Numbered from the stretch's first letter, positions 25,048 to 34,830 are shown. The stretch: 64,000 bases of DNA from Pseudomonas palleroniana (GCF_003031675.1 NZ_PYWX01000001.1:30191-94190), one strand, 5' to 3'. A program made the numbers and translations. Notes: generated from the sequence alone by a model not told the origin.

Positions 25048-25111
25048 GGGTGAATCCTCGGAAAAAGGGTCTGGAAAGGTCGGCCAGTATGCCCAAGCCC
25101 GGAGGAGCTGC

Positions 25112-25654
25112 CTAGACCGGCAAAATCAACGGCAGCAGGCGCGCGGTGTTGCGTGCATCTTCCAGCGCGCGATGTTGCTGGCCATGGAACTGCATCCCCG
25201 CCAATTGCAGGGCGCCATTGAGCCCCAGCGGCTTGTCCAGGCGCCGGGCCTTGGCGAAGCGCTGCTTGAGATTGACGTGGGTCGTTTGCGCCAGGACGCT
25301 GGTCAGGTCATTGCGCTGCCATTCCAGTTCCAGTTGCACACGATCGTAGTCGCCCCAGCTGGCCCAGCCTTCCAGGCGTGTCTGATGCTGGCCCAGCCAG
25401 CGCTCGAACAGTGGCCACACCTCGCTGAGCGGGGCGGCAGCATCGATATTGGCCTGGGTGATATGGGTCAGTTGGCGGCAGAAGGGCGTCAGCAAGGGGC
25501 GACGCAGCGGCCGCACAAAGCGCTGGAAATGATCCAGTTCACGGCCCTGGCGGTTGACCAGGCTGGCGCCGATCTCGATGACTTCCATCTCCGTCACGGG
25601 CCAGCCGCCTTCATCCGTTGTGGCTTCAAGGTCAATAATCAGCCAATGAGGCAT
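25112..25654 (-). CDS. DEDDh-type 3'-5' exonuclease
   Basis: A 180-residue exonuclease of the DnaQ-like superfamily, ERI1/KapD type. ExoI is [11 protein letters not shown] with metal-binding Asp8 and Glu10. A second acidic region lies near [10 protein letters not shown], and ExoIII is [14 protein letters not shown] with catalytic His161 and Asp166, giving a complete DEDDh set. It probably trims RNA or single-stranded DNA; the substrate is not known. It stands alone between ppnP and the atu cluster, and no polymerase domain is attached. Confidence 0.88.
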   Translation of the reverse strand: MPHWLIIDLEATTDEGGWPVTEMEVIEIGASLVNRQGRELDHFQRFVRPLRRPLLTPFCRQLTHITQANIDAAAPLSEVWPLFERWLGQHQTRLEGWASWGDYDRVQLELEWQRNDLTSVLAQTTHVNLKQRFAKARRLDKPLGLNGALQLAGMQFHGQQHRALEDARNTARLLPLILPV

Positions 25655-25751
25655 CGCGCAGGTTCCCGTACTCTTTGTTTCCTGATGGGGATAGAGCGTA
25701 GCGTGACCTTGTAGTTCCGCGCTGTTTTTTCATCGAGGCCCAGGGCTGCCG

Positions 25752-27641
25752 CTATTCGATCTCCAGCAGCACTTGGCGATTGCGCACCTGATCGCCGGTC
25801 ATCACCTGCACGCCTTTGATGACCCCATCGATGCCGGCGGTGAGCGGATGCTCCATTTTCATCGCTTCGAGCACCAGCAGCAGTTGGCCTTTGGTGACGG
25901 TTTGCCCGGCGCTCACGCGGATGTCGACAATGGCACCGTCCATCGGCGCTTTGACCGTGCCGCTGCCGGCGCTCGTCTGGCGGCCGGCGACTGGCTGGGT
26001 GCAGTGGGTAATGCTGAGACCCGGCAGCCATAACCGGGTGCCCTCAAGGTGGTAGGCGACACGTCGGCGAATGCCGTCGAGTTCCAGGGTGGCATACCCG
26101 CCATCGGTGCTGAGTTGCAGGGGGGCGGCACTGACGTTGTGGATTTCACCGTTGACCTCCAGGCGGCAGGCCCAAGGCGCACTGGCGCTGGGATTGTTGC
26201 TCCAGCCCGCCAGAGCCGGTGCATGCGCACTGGCGCTGTGTTGATAAAACAGCGCGGCGGCCAGCGCGAGTTGTTCTTTTGTCGCGGCCTGAGGCGGGAC
26301 TTCGCTGAAGTGCTCGGCGATAAAGCCGGTACTGAAATCGCCTGCGATAAAATCCGGATGCTTGAGCAGGTCGGCCAGCAACCGTTGGTTGGTGGTCACG
26401 CCCAGCAGCAGGGTGTCTTGCACTGCGCGCAGCAGCTTGCGTCGGGCCTCTTCACGGGTAGTGCCGTGGGCGATGATCTTGCCGAGCATCGCATCATAGA
26501 ACGGGCTGATGCGCTGGCCTTGCAATACGCCGTGGTCAGTCCGCACACCGGCGGCCGGCTCCCAGCGCAGCACATCTCCGGTTTGCGGCATAAAGTCCTG
26601 GGCCGGGTCTTCGGCATACAGGCGCACTTCCATGGCGTGGCCGCTCAGGCGCACATCGGCCTGTTTCAGCGGCAGCGGGTCGCCGGCGGCGATTTTCAAC
26701 TGCCAGTCCACCAGATCCAGGCCTGTGATCAGTTCAGTGACCGGGTGTTCCACCTGCAGGCGGGTGTTCATTTCGAGGAAGTAGAACCGGCCGTCGCGGT
26801 CGAGCAAAAATTCCACGGTGCCCGCACCCACGTAATTCACCGCGCGCCCGGCCTTGAGGGCGGCTTCGCCCATGGCCTGGCGCAACACGGGCGTCATGAT
26901 GGGGCAGGGGGCTTCTTCGATGACTTTCTGGTGACGGCGTTGGATCGAGCAGTCGCGCTCGCCCAGGTAGATGAGGTTGCCGTGTTGGTCGCCGAACAGT
27001 TGGATCTCGACGTGGCGCGGGTCGATCAACGCTTGTTCGAGGATCAGTTCGTCGCTGCCAAACGCGTTTTTGGCTTCGGAGCGGGCGGTGTGCAGATTCT
27101 CCAGCAGGGCGTCGGCATCCTGCGCAAGGCGCATGCCACGCCCGCCGCCGCCGGCGCTGGCTTTGATCATCAGCGGGTAGCCGATGCGGTTGGCTTGCTG
27201 TTGTAGCGTGGCGTTGTCTTGTTGCTCGCCTTGGTAGCCCGCAACACAGGGCACACCGGCGTCGAGCATGGCGAGTTTGGACAGGCGTTTGCTGCCCATC
27301 AGTTCGATGGCCTCGACGCTGGGGCCGATGAAGGTCAAGCCGGCCTCCAGGCAGGCTTTGGCGAATCGGGCGTTTTCGGAGAGGAAGCCGTAGCCGGGGT
27401 GGACGGCGTCGGCGCCGGTTTTCCTGGCGGCATCGAGAATGGCCGGGATGTCCAGGTAGGACTGTTGTACGGGCGCGGGGCCGATGTTGACGGCTTCGTC
27501 GGCCATCTGGACGTGCAGTGCCTCGGCGTCGGCGTCGCTGTAGACGGCCACGGTGCGGTAGCCCAGGGCTTGGGCGGTGCGCTGGATACGGCAGGCGATC
27601 TCACCGCGGTTGGCGATCAGGATTTTGCTGAATGCGGGCAT
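25752..27641 (-). CDS. atuF: AtuF, geranyl-CoA carboxylase biotin subunit
   Basis: Biotin-containing alpha subunit of an acyl-CoA carboxylase, 629 residues from ATG 27641 (AAGGGA seven bases upstream). An N-terminal biotin carboxylase with ATP-grasp fold (ILIANRGEIACRIQRTAQAL, KASAGGGGRGMRL, FLEMNTRLQVEHPVTE) is followed by a C-terminal biotinyl domain with Lys595 in LEAMKMEHPL. Sequence alone could also fit 3-methylcrotonyl-CoA carboxylase (LiuD). The atuA and atuR genes and the gene order make geranyl-CoA carboxylase the better call; it carboxylates geranyl-CoA in citronellol/geraniol breakdown. It is the last gene of the cluster here. Confidence 0.88.
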   Translation of the reverse strand: MPAFSKILIANRGEIACRIQRTAQALGYRTVAVYSDADAEALHVQMADEAVNIGPAPVQQSYLDIPAILDAARKTGADAVHPGYGFLSENARFAKACLEAGLTFIGPSVEAIELMGSKRLSKLAMLDAGVPCVAGYQGEQQDNATLQQQANRIGYPLMIKASAGGGGRGMRLAQDADALLENLHTARSEAKNAFGSDELILEQALIDPRHVEIQLFGDQHGNLIYLGERDCSIQRRHQKVIEEAPCPIMTPVLRQAMGEAALKAGRAVNYVGAGTVEFLLDRDGRFYFLEMNTRLQVEHPVTELITGLDLVDWQLKIAAGDPLPLKQADVRLSGHAMEVRLYAEDPAQDFMPQTGDVLRWEPAAGVRTDHGVLQGQRISPFYDAMLGKIIAHGTTREEARRKLLRAVQDTLLLGVTTNQRLLADLLKHPDFIAGDFSTGFIAEHFSEVPPQAATKEQLALAAALFYQHSASAHAPALAGWSNNPSASAPWACRLEVNGEIHNVSAAPLQLSTDGGYATLELDGIRRRVAYHLEGTRLWLPGLSITHCTQPVAGRQTSAGSGTVKAPMDGAIVDIRVSAGQTVTKGQLLLVLEAMKMEHPLTAGIDGVIKGVQVMTGDQVRNRQVLLEIE

Positions 27642-27680
27642 TGAGTTGTCCCTTGGTTGATGGGGGGCGGTTCGGGCCTC

Positions 27681-27741
27681 ATCGGGAGCAAGCCCCATTG
27701 TTGAAATGCATTCCAACGGTGGGAGGGGGCTTGCTCCCGAT
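27681..27741. repeat. Short REPIN between atuE and atuF
   Basis: ATCGGGAGCAAGCCCC (27681-27696) and GGGGCTTGCTCCCGAT (27726-27741) are perfect reverse complements, and the right side extends into GTGGGAGG. It lies just after the atuE stop on the operon strand, so the message between atuE and atuF carries a strong stem. Confidence 0.85.
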
Positions 27742-27745
27742 GGCA

Positions 27746-28507
27746 TCATTTGCACCACTCAGGCTGACGCTTTTGCACAAAGGCCTGTGTCCCCTCGATC
27801 CCTTCCTCCCCCCTGAAGGCCTCGGCAAACCACTGTGCCCCCCGATCCAATACGTTCTCGAGCGGCTCATCCACGCTGGCCAGCAACAGCGCCTTGGTCC
27901 GTCCATTCGCCCCGGGTGCGCACTTGAGCACCTCGCCCAACACCTCATCCAGGCGCTGCGCCAGGGCCTGCGGATCCGTCTCGACAAAATGCACCACGCC
28001 CAACCGCTCAGCTTGCACCCCATCAAACCGCGCCGCCGTCAGCGCCAATCGGCGTGCCTGGGTCAGCCCGATTCGCTTGACCACAAACGTCGCTATCTGC
28101 GCCGGCAGCAGGCCCAGGCGGGTCTCCGGCAAGCCGAACTGCGCCTGATGATCGGCAATCGCGATATCACTCACACACGCCAAGCCAAACCCGCCACCCA
28201 GCACCGCGCCTTGCAACACCACGATCACCACCTGCGGCAGCGCTTCAACTTGCTGCAACAGCGTGCCGAACGCCCGATTCAATGCCTGTAACTGATCGCC
28301 GGCGTGGAGCATATCCTTCACATCCGCGCCGGCACAGAAATGCCCGCCGACGCCTGTGATCACCAACGCCCGTATCTGGCTGTCCAGCCCTGCCAGCACC
28401 GTGCGCAGTTCATTGACCATTTCCAGGCTCATCGCATTGCGGCATTCGGGTCGGTTGAGGGTGATGTGCAGCACGCCGTGATGTGCTTCGAGCAACAGGG
28501 TGTTCAT
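27746..28507 (-). CDS. atuE: AtuE, isohexenylglutaconyl-CoA hydratase-type enzyme
   Basis: Enoyl-CoA hydratase/isomerase family (crotonase fold), 253 residues. Oxyanion-hole segments are VGGHFCAGADVKDM and GAVLGGGFGLACVSDIAIA, and the catalytic Glu region is FGLPETRLGLLPA. In the Atu pathway it hydrates isohexenyl-glutaconyl-CoA, made by the AtuC/AtuF carboxylase. Its start overlaps the atuD stop by four bases. A LiuC-like function is the alternative if taken out of context. Confidence 0.87.
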   Translation of the reverse strand: MNTLLLEAHHGVLHITLNRPECRNAMSLEMVNELRTVLAGLDSQIRALVITGVGGHFCAGADVKDMLHAGDQLQALNRAFGTLLQQVEALPQVVIVVLQGAVLGGGFGLACVSDIAIADHQAQFGLPETRLGLLPAQIATFVVKRIGLTQARRLALTAARFDGVQAERLGVVHFVETDPQALAQRLDEVLGEVLKCAPGANGRTKALLLASVDEPLENVLDRGAQWFAEAFRGEEGIEGTQAFVQKRQPEWCK

Positions 28508-29661
28508 GACTTTTTACCGGGTAAGGTGCCCATCAGTTTGCAGAGGATGCCCAGCATGATTTCATCGGCCCCGCCGCCGATCGACACCAGCCGCACGTCG
28601 CGGTAGGCGCGGGCCACCGGGTTGTCCCACATGTAGCCCATGCCGCCCCAGTATTGCAGGCAACTGTCGCTGACCTCGCGCCCCAGGCGCCCGGCCTTGA
28701 GCTTGGCCATGGAGGCCAGGCGCGTGACGTCCTGGCCTTTGATGTATTGCTCGGTGGCCTGGTACACCAGGGCGCGCAGGCATTCGATTTCGGTGGCCAA
28801 TTCAGCCAGGCGAAAGTGGATCACCTGGTTGTCGATCAGCGCCTTGCCGAACGTCTGGCGCTCCTTGCAGTAGTCGATCGTGCTGTCGATGCAGTACTCC
28901 AGGCCCTTGATCATATTGGCCGCGCCAAACAGGCGTTCTTCCTGGAATTGCAGCATCTGCATCATGAAGCCCGCGCCTTCGTGGCCGATACGGTTACGCT
29001 GGGGCACGCGCACGTCATCGAAGAACACCTGCGCGGTCTCGGAACTGTGCATGCCGAGTTTTTCCAGGGGCGGGCTGACACGGATGCCGGGCGTGTTCAT
29101 CGGCACCATGATCAGCGACTTGTTGATGTGCGGTTTGTCGTCGGAGGTGTTGGCCAGCAGGCAGATAAAGTCGGCGCTGGGGGAGTTGGTGATCCACATT
29201 TTGCTGCCGTTGATCACATAGTCGCCGTCGTCCTTGCGCGCATGGGTTTTCAACCCGGCCACATCGGAGCCGGCGCCGGTTTCCGAGACGCCGATACAGC
29301 CCACTTGTTCGCCGCTGATGGCTGGCCGGAGGAACTCGTCGCGCAATTCATCGGAGCCGAAGCGGGCGAGGGCCGGGGTGCACATATCGGTTTGCACGCC
29401 AATGGACATGGGAATACCGCCGCAACGAATGGTGCCGAATTCTTCGGCGGCGACAATCGAATAGCTGTAGTCCAGGCCCATGCCGCCGAATGCCTCAGGC
29501 TTGGAAATGCCCAGCAGGCCCAGCTCGCCGGCTTTGCGAAAGATGTGGTGGATGGGAAAGCGCCCGGCTTTTTCCCATTCATCCACATACGGGTTGATCT
29601 CGCGGTCGACAAAGGCACGGACGGTGCGGCGCAGTTCCTGGTGTTCCTGGGTGAAGATCAT
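28504..29661 (-). CDS. atuD: AtuD, citronellyl-CoA dehydrogenase
   Basis: FAD-dependent acyl-CoA dehydrogenase, 385 residues from ATG 29661 (AGGAGA upstream; a longer reading to 29697 lacks support). It has the usual helical N-domain (HQELRRTVRAFVDREINPYV), the beta-domain signatures CIGVSETGAGSDVAG and KMWITNSPSADF, and the C-terminal QYWGGMGYMWDNPVARAYRD region. In the terpene pathway it oxidises citronellyl-CoA to geranyl-CoA. The placement between atuC and atuE is the same as in P. aeruginosa. Confidence 0.9.
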   Translation of the reverse strand: MIFTQEHQELRRTVRAFVDREINPYVDEWEKAGRFPIHHIFRKAGELGLLGISKPEAFGGMGLDYSYSIVAAEEFGTIRCGGIPMSIGVQTDMCTPALARFGSDELRDEFLRPAISGEQVGCIGVSETGAGSDVAGLKTHARKDDGDYVINGSKMWITNSPSADFICLLANTSDDKPHINKSLIMVPMNTPGIRVSPPLEKLGMHSSETAQVFFDDVRVPQRNRIGHEGAGFMMQMLQFQEERLFGAANMIKGLEYCIDSTIDYCKERQTFGKALIDNQVIHFRLAELATEIECLRALVYQATEQYIKGQDVTRLASMAKLKAGRLGREVSDSCLQYWGGMGYMWDNPVARAYRDVRLVSIGGGADEIMLGILCKLMGTLPGKKS

Positions 29662-29677
29662 TGTTGTTGTTCTCCTG

Positions 29678-31294
29678 TTAGAAACGCGCCACGCCAAAAC
29701 TGTTGGGCTGCAACTGCCTGACCTCGGCTTCGTGGCAGATATCCAGCAGCAACCCCAGCAACGTGCGCGTATCGCGGGGGTCTATCAGCCCGTCATCCCA
29801 CAGGTTGGCACTGCCATACAGCGCAGTGGACTGGCTGTCGAGTTTCTGTGCGGTGACCTGTTCCAGCATGTCCAGCACCTTGGGGTCGGGCACCAGGCCG
29901 TCTTTCAGTTGTTTGGCTTCGGTGACGATGCGCAACACCTTGCCGGCCTGCGCGCCGCCCATCACCGCCGTGCGGCTGTTGGGCCAGGCGAAGATGAACC
30001 GTGGGTCCAGGCCGCGACCGCACATCGCGTAGTTGCCGGCACCGTAGGAGCCGCCGACCACAATCGTGAGTTTAGGCACCCGCGCCGTCGCCACGGCCTG
30101 GATCATCTTCGCGCCATGCTTGATCACGCCTTGCTGCTCCGATTCGGTGCCGACCATGAAACCGGTGGTGTTGTGCAGGAACAGCAGCGGCGTGCGGCTC
30201 TGGTCGCATAGCTGGATAAACTGCGCGGCTTTGCTGGCCCCCTTGGGCGTGATCGGGCCGTTGTTGCCGATCACGCCCAGCGCACGGCCCTGGATGTGCA
30301 AGTGGCCGCACACGGTGTGGGCATCGAACTCGCCCTTGAATTCGAGGAAGGCGGAGCCGTCTGCCAGGCGCGCGAGGATTTCACGCACGTCGTAGGGCTT
30401 TTTCGGGTCATCGGGGATCAACCCCAGCAGTTCGTCGATGGGATACAACGGTTCTGTGTAAGGCCGCTTCGGGGCGGGCGGCAGTCGGTCATTCCAGGGC
30501 AGCAGGGCGACGATTTCGCGCACGATACGCACGCCGTCCGCATCATTTTCCGCCAGGTACTCCGCCGTGCCGGCGGTTTGCGCATGCATTTGCGCACCGC
30601 CCAAGGCTTCATCGGTCGCCACTTCGCCGGTGGCGGCCTTGAGCAGAGGCGGCCCTGCGAGGAACAGCTTGGCGTTGCCGCGCACGACCACCACGTAATC
30701 CGACAACCCGGGCTGATAGGCCCCACCCGCCGTGGCGGAGCCATGCACCACGGTGATCTGCGGCAAGCCCATGGCCGACATGCGTGCCTGATTGGCAAAG
30801 CTGCGGGCGCCTTCGACAAAAATCTCGGCGGCATAGTTGAGGTTCGCGCCGCCACTTTCCGCCAGGGTCACCACCGGCAGTTTGTTCTCCATGGCGATCT
30901 GTTGCAGGCGCAGGGATTTCTTCAGGCCCGTGGGGGAAATGGTCCCGCCCTTGATCGCACTGTTATTGGCCACCACCAGCATGCGCACGCCACTGACGTA
31001 GCCGATGCCGGCGATCAAGCCACCGCCGGCGGCGCTGCCGTCCTTGTCATCGTGGAGTTTGTAGCCGGCCAGGCTCGCCAGTTCAAGGAACGGTGCGCCG
31101 GGGTCCAGCAGCAGGTTGAGGCGTTCGCGGGGCAGCAGTTGGTTGCGCCGTTCGAACTTGGGTTTGGCCTCCTGCGCTTTGCTCAGCAACTGCTGTTGCA
31201 GTTGGTGCAGTTGTTGAAGGCTGGTCAACAGGGCTTCGCGGTTTTGCGCGAATTGCGGGCTATGGACGTCGATCTGGGTTTCGATCACCGGCAT
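29678..31294 (-). CDS. atuC: AtuC, geranyl-CoA carboxylase carboxyltransferase subunit
   Basis: Beta subunit of the biotin-dependent geranyl-CoA carboxylase, 538 residues from ATG 31294; the extra N-terminal residues of the longer frame are antisense to atuB and not real. Two crotonase-like carboxyltransferase halves are visible: AGIGYVSGVRMLVVANNSAI and VTLAESGGANLNYAAEIFV in the N-half, HLHIQGRALGVIGNNGPI and LFLHNTTGFMVGTESEQQGV in the C-half. It works with AtuF. Four bases separate it from atuB. Confidence 0.9.
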   Translation of the reverse strand: MPVIETQIDVHSPQFAQNREALLTSLQQLHQLQQQLLSKAQEAKPKFERRNQLLPRERLNLLLDPGAPFLELASLAGYKLHDDKDGSAAGGGLIAGIGYVSGVRMLVVANNSAIKGGTISPTGLKKSLRLQQIAMENKLPVVTLAESGGANLNYAAEIFVEGARSFANQARMSAMGLPQITVVHGSATAGGAYQPGLSDYVVVVRGNAKLFLAGPPLLKAATGEVATDEALGGAQMHAQTAGTAEYLAENDADGVRIVREIVALLPWNDRLPPAPKRPYTEPLYPIDELLGLIPDDPKKPYDVREILARLADGSAFLEFKGEFDAHTVCGHLHIQGRALGVIGNNGPITPKGASKAAQFIQLCDQSRTPLLFLHNTTGFMVGTESEQQGVIKHGAKMIQAVATARVPKLTIVVGGSYGAGNYAMCGRGLDPRFIFAWPNSRTAVMGGAQAGKVLRIVTEAKQLKDGLVPDPKVLDMLEQVTAQKLDSQSTALYGSANLWDDGLIDPRDTRTLLGLLLDICHEAEVRQLQPNSFGVARF

Positions 31295-31298
31295 GGTG

Positions 31299-32171
31299 TT
31301 ATTGCTCCGCCTTGAGCACATCGGGCACAGACGCACGATGGAAACCATTGAACGGCGCGCTGGGTGGCTGCGCCTTGTGCAGCGGCCAGGCGCGGCTACC
31401 CAGGCTGGCGGCGCCGTCGATGCGCAGGGTGCTGCCGCTGATAAAGGCCGCGGCGGGGCTGAGCAGGAACACAATGGCGGCGCTGACCTCCGACTCGGTG
31501 CCGATGCGCTTGAGCGGCACCTGTTCGCGCAACGTCGGGATCACCGCCTTGAACGCGCCTTCGTAAGTGTCCATGCCGCTGGAGGCAATCCAGCCCGGCG
31601 CCACGGCATTGACCCGCACACCGGCATAACCCCATTCGAACGCGGCGGTCTTGGTGAAGTTGTCCATGCCCGAGCGGGCCGCTCCGGAGTGACCCATGCC
31701 AGGCATGCCGCCCCACATGTCGGCGAGCATGTTGACGATGGCGCCGCCGTGCTGGCTCATGGATTGGTTGAACACTTCACGGGCCATCAGGAAGCCGCCG
31801 ACCAGGTTGGTACGCAGTACGGTTTCAAAACCTTTCTGGTTGATCGAGGCCAGTGGCGATGGGTACTGGCCGCCGGCGTTATTCACCAGCCCGTGGATCG
31901 GCCCGTGCTCGCCGATGAGCTGGCTGACGAGTGCTTTGACCGCCGCTTCATCGCGAATATCGCACGCCTGCCAGTAGGCGTTGCCACCGTCCTGGGCTAT
32001 CTCCGCCGCTACTGCCTGGAGTTTTTCCGGTTTGCGCCCCACGAGTATTACCTGGGCGCCCAGGGCCGCCAGTTCATGGGCGGTGCAGCGGCCAATACCG
32101 CTGCCGCCTCCCGTGACAATCACGGTTTGCCCTTGGAACAGGTTGGCTTTGAAGATCGAGTCGAAGGCCAC
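31299..32171 (-). CDS. atuB: AtuB, SDR oxidoreductase without the YxxxK motif
   Basis: Short-chain dehydrogenase/reductase of 290 residues. The NAD(P)-binding motif is TGGGSGIG at residues 20-27, and the NNAG motif is at 97-100. Where classical SDRs have Tyr-x-x-x-Lys, this protein reads GHSGAARSGMDNF, with His161 and Arg166. That region looks like the HxGAAK of peroxisomal 2,4-dienoyl-CoA reductases, so the substrate may be a CoA thioester rather than a terpene alcohol. A firm role of AtuB in citronellol breakdown is not known to me. It lies between atuA and atuC in the operon. Confidence 0.87.
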   Translation of the reverse strand: MAFDSIFKANLFQGQTVIVTGGGSGIGRCTAHELAALGAQVILVGRKPEKLQAVAAEIAQDGGNAYWQACDIRDEAAVKALVSQLIGEHGPIHGLVNNAGGQYPSPLASINQKGFETVLRTNLVGGFLMAREVFNQSMSQHGGAIVNMLADMWGGMPGMGHSGAARSGMDNFTKTAAFEWGYAGVRVNAVAPGWIASSGMDTYEGAFKAVIPTLREQVPLKRIGTESEVSAAIVFLLSPAAAFISGSTLRIDGAASLGSRAWPLHKAQPPSAPFNGFHRASVPDVLKAEQ

Positions 32172-32183
32172 GGCAACGGTCCT

Positions 32184-33962
32184 TTAGCGAAGTTGATCGG
32201 CAATGTGCTGCGGCACGGCAATGGGGATTTCCAGCAGTTGCTGGGCAAACGCCTTGCCTTGCGGGTCGATGCGCAGGCTGGCGATACCACCGCCGCCCAG
32301 GGCGTTTTCCAGCAGGAAATTCAGGCTGTGGCTGCCGGGCAAATACCAGCGCTCGACGCGGCCATGCAGGGGATCGAGCACATGGCTCATCCAATCGACG
32401 ATCACTTCCGGGGTCAGCGCTTCGGCGATCCACGGCAGGTACTCGGGGTCGCGGGCGATCACGCCGATGTTGCTGTGGTTGCCCTTGTCCCCGGAGCGCG
32501 CTACGGCGAGTTTCACCAGCGGTACGCTGGCATCTGCGCGGCCTTGAGGCTTGGGTGGATCAAGCGGTGCGGCCGGCGTGGCGAGCGCATGCACGGGCGG
32601 TAACGCGCAGGCGTGGCGATGACCTTGGCATTCGACCAGCGGCTCACACGCGGTTTTGTCGACCAGGAACGAAAACAGACGGATCAACGGGTAGACCGAA
32701 GGTCGCCCACCGACGATGCCGGTCAGGCCCGGTGCCATGCCGGTCGCCGCCTGGGCGATTTCACGGGCGAACAGCAGCAATGCCTGCTTGTTCGGGTGGC
32801 GCACGGCGAGTTTCACCACCACTTCGCGGCTGTCGTGGCGTTGGGCGTGGGCGCCGTAGGTGGCTTCGCTGCCCAGCAGTTCGATATTCACATCGGTGTA
32901 GGGCCCCCAACCGCGCTGGCTGAACAGCTCCGACGTCTTGTTGATGATTGCCTGGCTGACGCGCTCGGCCTTGGCCACCGCATCGATCCCGGCCAGCAGG
33001 CAACTGGCGGTACAGCGAAAGCCATCCAGGTAAGTGGCGCTGACTTTGTACTGCGCAGTCGGCGGCAAGCCCTTGGCGCCGTGCAGGCGTACGCAGTTTT
33101 TGCCCTGTTGCTGCAAGCGCACCTGGCTGAAATCGCAGATCACATCAGGCAACAGGTACGCACGCGGGTCGCCGATTTCATATAGCAGTTGCTCGGCCAC
33201 GCTGAGTTCACTGATCAATCCGCCCGTACCCTCGACTTTGTTCACGGTGAACTGGCCGTCGGCGCTCACCTCGACGATGGGGAAGCCGATGTGTTCGTAG
33301 TCCGGCACGTCGCGCCAATCGGTGAAGTTGCCGCCGGTGCACTGTGCGCCGCATTCGATAATGTGCCCGGCCAGGGCGGCTTGGGCCAGGCGGTCATAGT
33401 CCTGCCAGGACCAGCCGAACTCATGCACCAGTGCGGCACTGACCACGGCGCTGTCGACCACCCGGCCGGTGATGACGATATCGGCACCCAGCGCCAGCGC
33501 CTGGACGATGCCGGGAGCGCCGAGATAAGCGTTGGCGGACACGCAGGCCGGCGGCAGCGGCGCGCCGTTGAACAGGTCGGTGACGCCGTGCAGTTGCTTG
33601 AGCCGGGGTTGCAGGTCGTCGCCCAGCAGCACGGCGATTTTCAGCGGCAGCCGGGCTTCATCGCAGGCCGCCTGGAGCGCCGCAGCGCAGGCTTGTGGAT
33701 GGATGCCCCCGGCGTTGCTGATCACGCGGATGCCCTGGCGCCGGATCTCGGCCAACAATGGCGTGAGCACCTCGACGAAGTCGGTGGCGTAGCCGGCCTG
33801 GGGATCTTTCAAGCGCGCCCCGGCGAGGATCGACATTGTGACTTCCGCCAGGTAGTCGAACACCAGGTAGTCCAGCGTGCCGCCATGCACCAACTGGGCG
33901 GCAGCCGTGGTGGTATCGCCCCAGAAAGCGCTGGCGCAGCCGATACGAACCGTCTTGCTCAT
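32184..33962 (-). CDS. atuA: AtuA, acyclic terpene utilisation protein
   Basis: First gene of the atu operon, 592 residues. The N-terminal three quarters is the AtuA (DUF1446) domain ([60 protein letters not shown]). The C-terminal part is a separate small domain ([20 protein letters not shown]). The protein is needed for citronellol and geraniol growth in P. aeruginosa and P. citronellolis, but its biochemical role is unknown. The operator-like sites for AtuR lie upstream of its start. Confidence 0.93.
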   Translation of the reverse strand: MSKTVRIGCASAFWGDTTTAAAQLVHGGTLDYLVFDYLAEVTMSILAGARLKDPQAGYATDFVEVLTPLLAEIRRQGIRVISNAGGIHPQACAAALQAACDEARLPLKIAVLLGDDLQPRLKQLHGVTDLFNGAPLPPACVSANAYLGAPGIVQALALGADIVITGRVVDSAVVSAALVHEFGWSWQDYDRLAQAALAGHIIECGAQCTGGNFTDWRDVPDYEHIGFPIVEVSADGQFTVNKVEGTGGLISELSVAEQLLYEIGDPRAYLLPDVICDFSQVRLQQQGKNCVRLHGAKGLPPTAQYKVSATYLDGFRCTASCLLAGIDAVAKAERVSQAIINKTSELFSQRGWGPYTDVNIELLGSEATYGAHAQRHDSREVVVKLAVRHPNKQALLLFAREIAQAATGMAPGLTGIVGGRPSVYPLIRLFSFLVDKTACEPLVECQGHRHACALPPVHALATPAAPLDPPKPQGRADASVPLVKLAVARSGDKGNHSNIGVIARDPEYLPWIAEALTPEVIVDWMSHVLDPLHGRVERWYLPGSHSLNFLLENALGGGGIASLRIDPQGKAFAQQLLEIPIAVPQHIADQLR

Positions 33963-33998
33963 GAGAAATCCTTCCTCGAATGGCTGTTGTCGAGACTA

Positions 33999-34057
33999 CC
34001 AAGCAAGCGCTTGGTTTGTAAACTCCCGACACAAGTTCTGCCCAAGCGCTTGCTTGG
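33999..34057. promoter_or_regulatory. Paired AtuR operator-like sites
   Basis: CCAAGCAAGCGCTTGG (33999-34014) and its exact reverse complement CCAAGCGCTTGCTTGG (34042-34057) lie in the 153-base atuA-atuR gap, 43 bp centre to centre. Each contains the palindrome CAAGCGCTTG. In P. aeruginosa, AtuR is reported to bind two 13-bp inverted repeats in the equivalent gap, so these are the likely operators. About four helical turns apart, they could be bound on the same DNA face. Confidence 0.85.
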
Positions 34058-34115
34058 GTGGCGGTCACAGCCTAAATTGCCGCCCAAGACGTTAGTAGAA
34101 ATAAAGGAGAGCAGC

Positions 34116-34739
34116 ATGGATGAGCACAAAGCCCAGCGGGTGATGCGCACCATGGTCGATGGCGGCCAATTGACCGACCCCGACAGCGCCCGGGGCAAAT
34201 TGCTGCAAACCGCGGCTCACCTGTTTCGCAACAAGGGCTTTGAACGCACCACGGTGCGTGACTTGGCCGGTGCCGTGGGCATTCAGTCCGGCAGCATCTT
34301 TCATCACTTCAAGAGCAAGGACGAGATTCTGCGTGCGGTGATGGAGGAAACCATTCACTACAACACCGCGATGATGCGTGCTTCCCTCGAGGAGGCGAGC
34401 AACGTGCGCGAACGGGTGCTGGCGCTGATCCGCTGCGAATTGCAGTCGATCATGGGCGGCAGTGGCGAGGCCATGGCGGTGCTGGTCTACGAATGGCGCT
34501 CACTGTCGGCCGAAGGCCAGGCCCGGGTATTGGCGCTGCGCGATGTGTACGAAGATATCTGGCTGCAAGTGCTGGAGGAGGCGAAGGCCGCCGGGTACAT
34601 CAAGGGGGATGTGTTTATTACGCGGCGCTTCCTGACCGGTGCCTTGTCCTGGACCACCACCTGGTTTCGTGCCCAGGGCAGCCTGACACTTGAGCAATTG
34701 GCTGACGAAGCCCTGCTGATGGTGCTGAAGTCCGATTGA
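34116..34739 (+). CDS. atuR: AtuR, TetR-family repressor of the atu genes
   Basis: TetR-family regulator, 207 residues from ATG 34116, with AAGGAGA five bases upstream; the much longer open frame upstream is antisense to atuA. The N-terminal HTH is AAHLFRNKGFERTTVRDLAG followed by VGIQSGSIFHHFKSKDEIL. The C-terminal ligand domain is variable, as usual in this family. In P. aeruginosa AtuR represses atu genes until terpenoid breakdown products appear. Divergent position and the paired operator sites support this. Confidence 0.9.
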   Translation: MDEHKAQRVMRTMVDGGQLTDPDSARGKLLQTAAHLFRNKGFERTTVRDLAGAVGIQSGSIFHHFKSKDEILRAVMEETIHYNTAMMRASLEEASNVRERVLALIRCELQSIMGGSGEAMAVLVYEWRSLSAEGQARVLALRDVYEDIWLQVLEEAKAAGYIKGDVFITRRFLTGALSWTTTWFRAQGSLTLEQLADEALLMVLKSD

Positions 34740-34830
34740 GGCGCAAGCTGTTAATTTGGCGACGAAAGTTGTCTCGCCTGAGAAAAACGCCTAGCTTACT
34801 GATATCAGAGTTTAAACGGTGTGTGCCTTG

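Noticed and set aside
25752..31294. Carboxylase genes as a leucine-type liu (methylcrotonyl-CoA) cluster
   Set aside because: Presence of atuA and atuR and the exact atuABCDEF order favour geranyl-CoA carboxylase; isovaleryl-CoA and HMG-CoA lyase genes are absent.
33189..34115. N-terminal extension of the atuR frame
   Set aside because: Runs antisense through atuA; the AAGGAGA-ATG at 34116 and TetR family length fix the true start.
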